NCBI RefSeq assembly: GCF_004210375.1
Contig: NC_134833.1
Span: forward strand, 143,770,127 to 143,834,126
Direction of reading: 5' to 3'
Source of the DNA: Tachypleus tridentatus
Lineage: Eukaryota; Arthropoda; Merostomata; Xiphosura; Limulidae
DNA length: 64,000 nt
Numbering within the stretch: the first letter of the stretch is position 1; every line of letters starts with the position of its first letter. Positions 62,001 through 64,000 of the stretch are shown one piece after another. The notes below the pieces were generated by a model that worked only from the letters and a program-made list of their open reading frames with translations, did no database searches and had not been told where the DNA came from. Both the position numbers and the translations under genes were made by a program.

Positions 62001-62149
62001 AGTTTTAAAGGTCATATCCAGTTTCCTGAACTGTCCTGTATTATGCATTCTGCTGTCAAATGTCCTGGATCAGGTGGGAGATCCTTTAAAGGAATTCTCT
62101 AATCCTGGGTTCAAGGACAGTTCATGCATTTTTTTGGTATGCATTAAGT

Positions 62150-62400
62150 CAGTGGTTCTCAACCACTTTACCACCAAGGACCCCTTTTTACTATTTTTTT
62201 TCCCACCATGGAACCCATGTTTTTGAAAGATTCCATCTACCTGACAAACTGTTTGTATTAACTAATAGTTTACTTGTTTTCCCATTTTTCACTATAAACT
62301 AAAATACATGTATAACTGAGTGTGCAATTAAATAGCATTATTATAAAACTTGTTTAATGAGACTGTGTTACCTTTATGAATCCAAGGTTGGGAACCACTG
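62150..62400. mobile_element. hAT MITE, 251 bp
   Basis: It starts CAGTGGTTCTCAACC and ends GGTTGGGAACCACTG, a perfect pair with one central mismatch. The flanks cattaagt and gatgaagt match 6/8. It is the same terminal type as the element at 50401-50586 but longer inside. Confidence 0.8.
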
Positions 62401-62777
62401 GATGAAGTGAATATGATGTGGTCCCAACTCCAGTATGTTCAAAATAATTAGTGAAGCTGGAAGAGACTATGCTATGAGTAAAAAAGATTGTGCTCATCCT
62501 CCCAATGAAGCCTAAATTAAGTAAATAGCTACTAAACTTTTACCCATGATTTAGGCAACTGAATTTTTACATAAACTCTCACACCCAACTGTGTAAAAAT
62601 TCTTGTGTTCATCCAACTCAATTTAATCTGAGCAAAACTAAAACATTCTGATATAAACCAGCTTATAATAACTACTGCAACCTTGGAAGAACAATTTAAT
62701 AGGCCTCATATAAATATATTTTTTTTTTCTATTAAACAAAAATTAAAAGGATTCCTATGCTACAGGCTATAATGGGG

Positions 62778-63030
62778 TTTGTTTTGAATTTCACACAAAG
62801 CTGCATGAGGGCTATCTGTGCTAGTTGTCCCTAATTTAACAGTGTAAGACTAGAGGAAAGGCAGCTAGTTATAACTGCCAACTCTTGGGCTACTTTTACC
62901 AACAAATAGTGGGATTGACCACTATTATAATGCCCCCATGGCTGAAAGTATGCTTGGTGTGATGGGGATTTGAACTTGCGACCCTCAGATTACAAGTCGA
63001 ATGCCTTAACCCACCTGGCCATGCTGGGCC
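62778..63030 (-). repeat. SINE family A, copy with TSD
   Basis: Reverse orientation: tttgttttgaatttcacaca at the left, a shortened body, tttgaacttgcgaccctcag (B-box side) and ctggccatgctgggcc end. The flanking ctataatgggg (62767-62777) and ctataatgtgg (63031-63041) form a target duplication. Confidence 0.92.
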
Positions 63031-63041
63031 CTATAATGTGG

Positions 63042-64000
63042 GAGTAATAATCTTTTCAGATAAATAAAAACAAGCATAATCAAAAACATCACAAAAATTA
63101 TTATTTCTGCTTATTAAAAAATACTACTAGTCAGAGGTTTGGATTTGCTAATTTTAATGCAGTTCTTCCTTTTGGTTTTATTTTACTTGACTGTTGAATA
63201 TTAATATTGGATGTTGGTTCTATAATTTTTAGTATAATAGTTTTTTTTATTATTATTATTCACCTGAAATACAAAGTTAGTTTGATGTAAAAAAAACCTA
63301 AACTCTGGTTGATGAAAACTTTAAATTATGGGAATATTGGAACCTAACTAAATACTTGTAGATTTGAATTGTCTTTTAAACAGTTTAATGTATAATCCTG
63401 CAAAAATGTGTATTTATATTTTTTTAAATGATAGAATCCCTATACAACAGCCATGACATAGAATAAAGCAACAATTAAACCTTATGCTTTAATAATGGTT
63501 ATTACAATTAGCATTAAGATGACGAAATTAAGTTTCACAAAGGTCCACTTTTCAAAAGAACTTGGGTTATAGGGTTTTCGTCTTCTATCAAGTCTTATTG
63601 AACCTATGTGTTTTTCTGACATCACGAAACTAAATTATTATTTGCTGCTAATGAGACATGATTTATTTAAAACCTCTTGCTCAAAATATAAGAATAATTT
63701 ACTAAATCAAAATGACATTTGGGTGCTGTGTTCAATAACCAAGATGAATGACTCATCTAATTAACAAAGCAGTTAACTAATTAACAAAATTACCTTATTT
63801 TGTTATTCTAGGGAGTATGCATGACTGATGCCTCACCAAATTGGTTGCATCAGGTCAAATAAAACATTCTTAAGAAAATAATGCCAGTAATGATGTTAAT
63901 GTACCAGACTTTACTGAGGTCTAGGAGAGACCAAGTCTTTCATTGTGCAGGATTAGGGGTGACAGTTCTACAAATAAGAAATTCACTTTTTCTAACTGTA
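63042..64000. other. AT-rich gene-free end of the window
   Basis: Only short frames and low-complexity runs; nothing recognised. Confidence 0.4.

Overview
This is a 64 kb stretch of AT-rich, intron-rich animal nuclear DNA. It has no operons, ribosome-binding sites or CRISPR arrays. Coding exons are short (55-193 bp), have GT/AG borders and sit in kilobase-scale introns packed with transposon debris. Two tRNA-derived SINE families recur: a ~275 bp family with a tRNA-Thr(CGT)-like head and a ~125 bp family with a tRNA-Val(TAC)-like head. I remember both as very abundant in horseshoe crab (Limulus/Tachypleus) sequence. A chelicerate, most likely a horseshoe crab, is my best guess; this rests on memory, not a search.

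Layout. Positions 3988-28304 (minus strand) hold a complete kaptin gene (KPTN, KICSTOR complex, amino-acid control of mTORC1). It has 12 coding exons that sum to 1293 bp (430 aa plus stop), close to the 436 aa of human kaptin. A non-coding first exon near 29.6-29.7 kb and an E-box promoter element lie upstream. Its 10 kb intron 4 carries a CACTA-type DNA transposon with a SINE nested in its transposase, an unassigned higher-GC block, a Jockey/CR1-like LINE and a second LINE fragment. Introns 10 and 5 to 9 hold more LINE and SINE copies and tandem duplications.

Positions 29.9-43.4 kb are a gene-poor graveyard: SINEs, a hAT transposase fossil, a hAT MITE, head-to-head hairpin repeats, an unidentified broken coding copy and a Ty3/Gypsy fossil. 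Positions 43607-45094 (minus) hold a THAP zinc-finger gene whose later exons look intact, but whose THAP domain is interrupted by an in-frame stop and lacks its middle. Positions 54052-55671 (plus) hold the last three exons of a C3HC4 RING-finger gene. A 321 bp tandem duplication at 49.6-50.2 kb carries a phase-compatible candidate micro-exon for it. The remainder to 64 kb contains a second hAT transposase fossil, a Penelope-like fragment, two hAT MITEs and SINEs.

Only kaptin is a securely identified complete gene. The THAP and RING proteins are assigned to domain families only. I found no convincing new biological system. The most interesting points are the exon 9 splice choice in KPTN, the odd THAP exon, the duplicated micro-exon candidate and the nested CACTA element.
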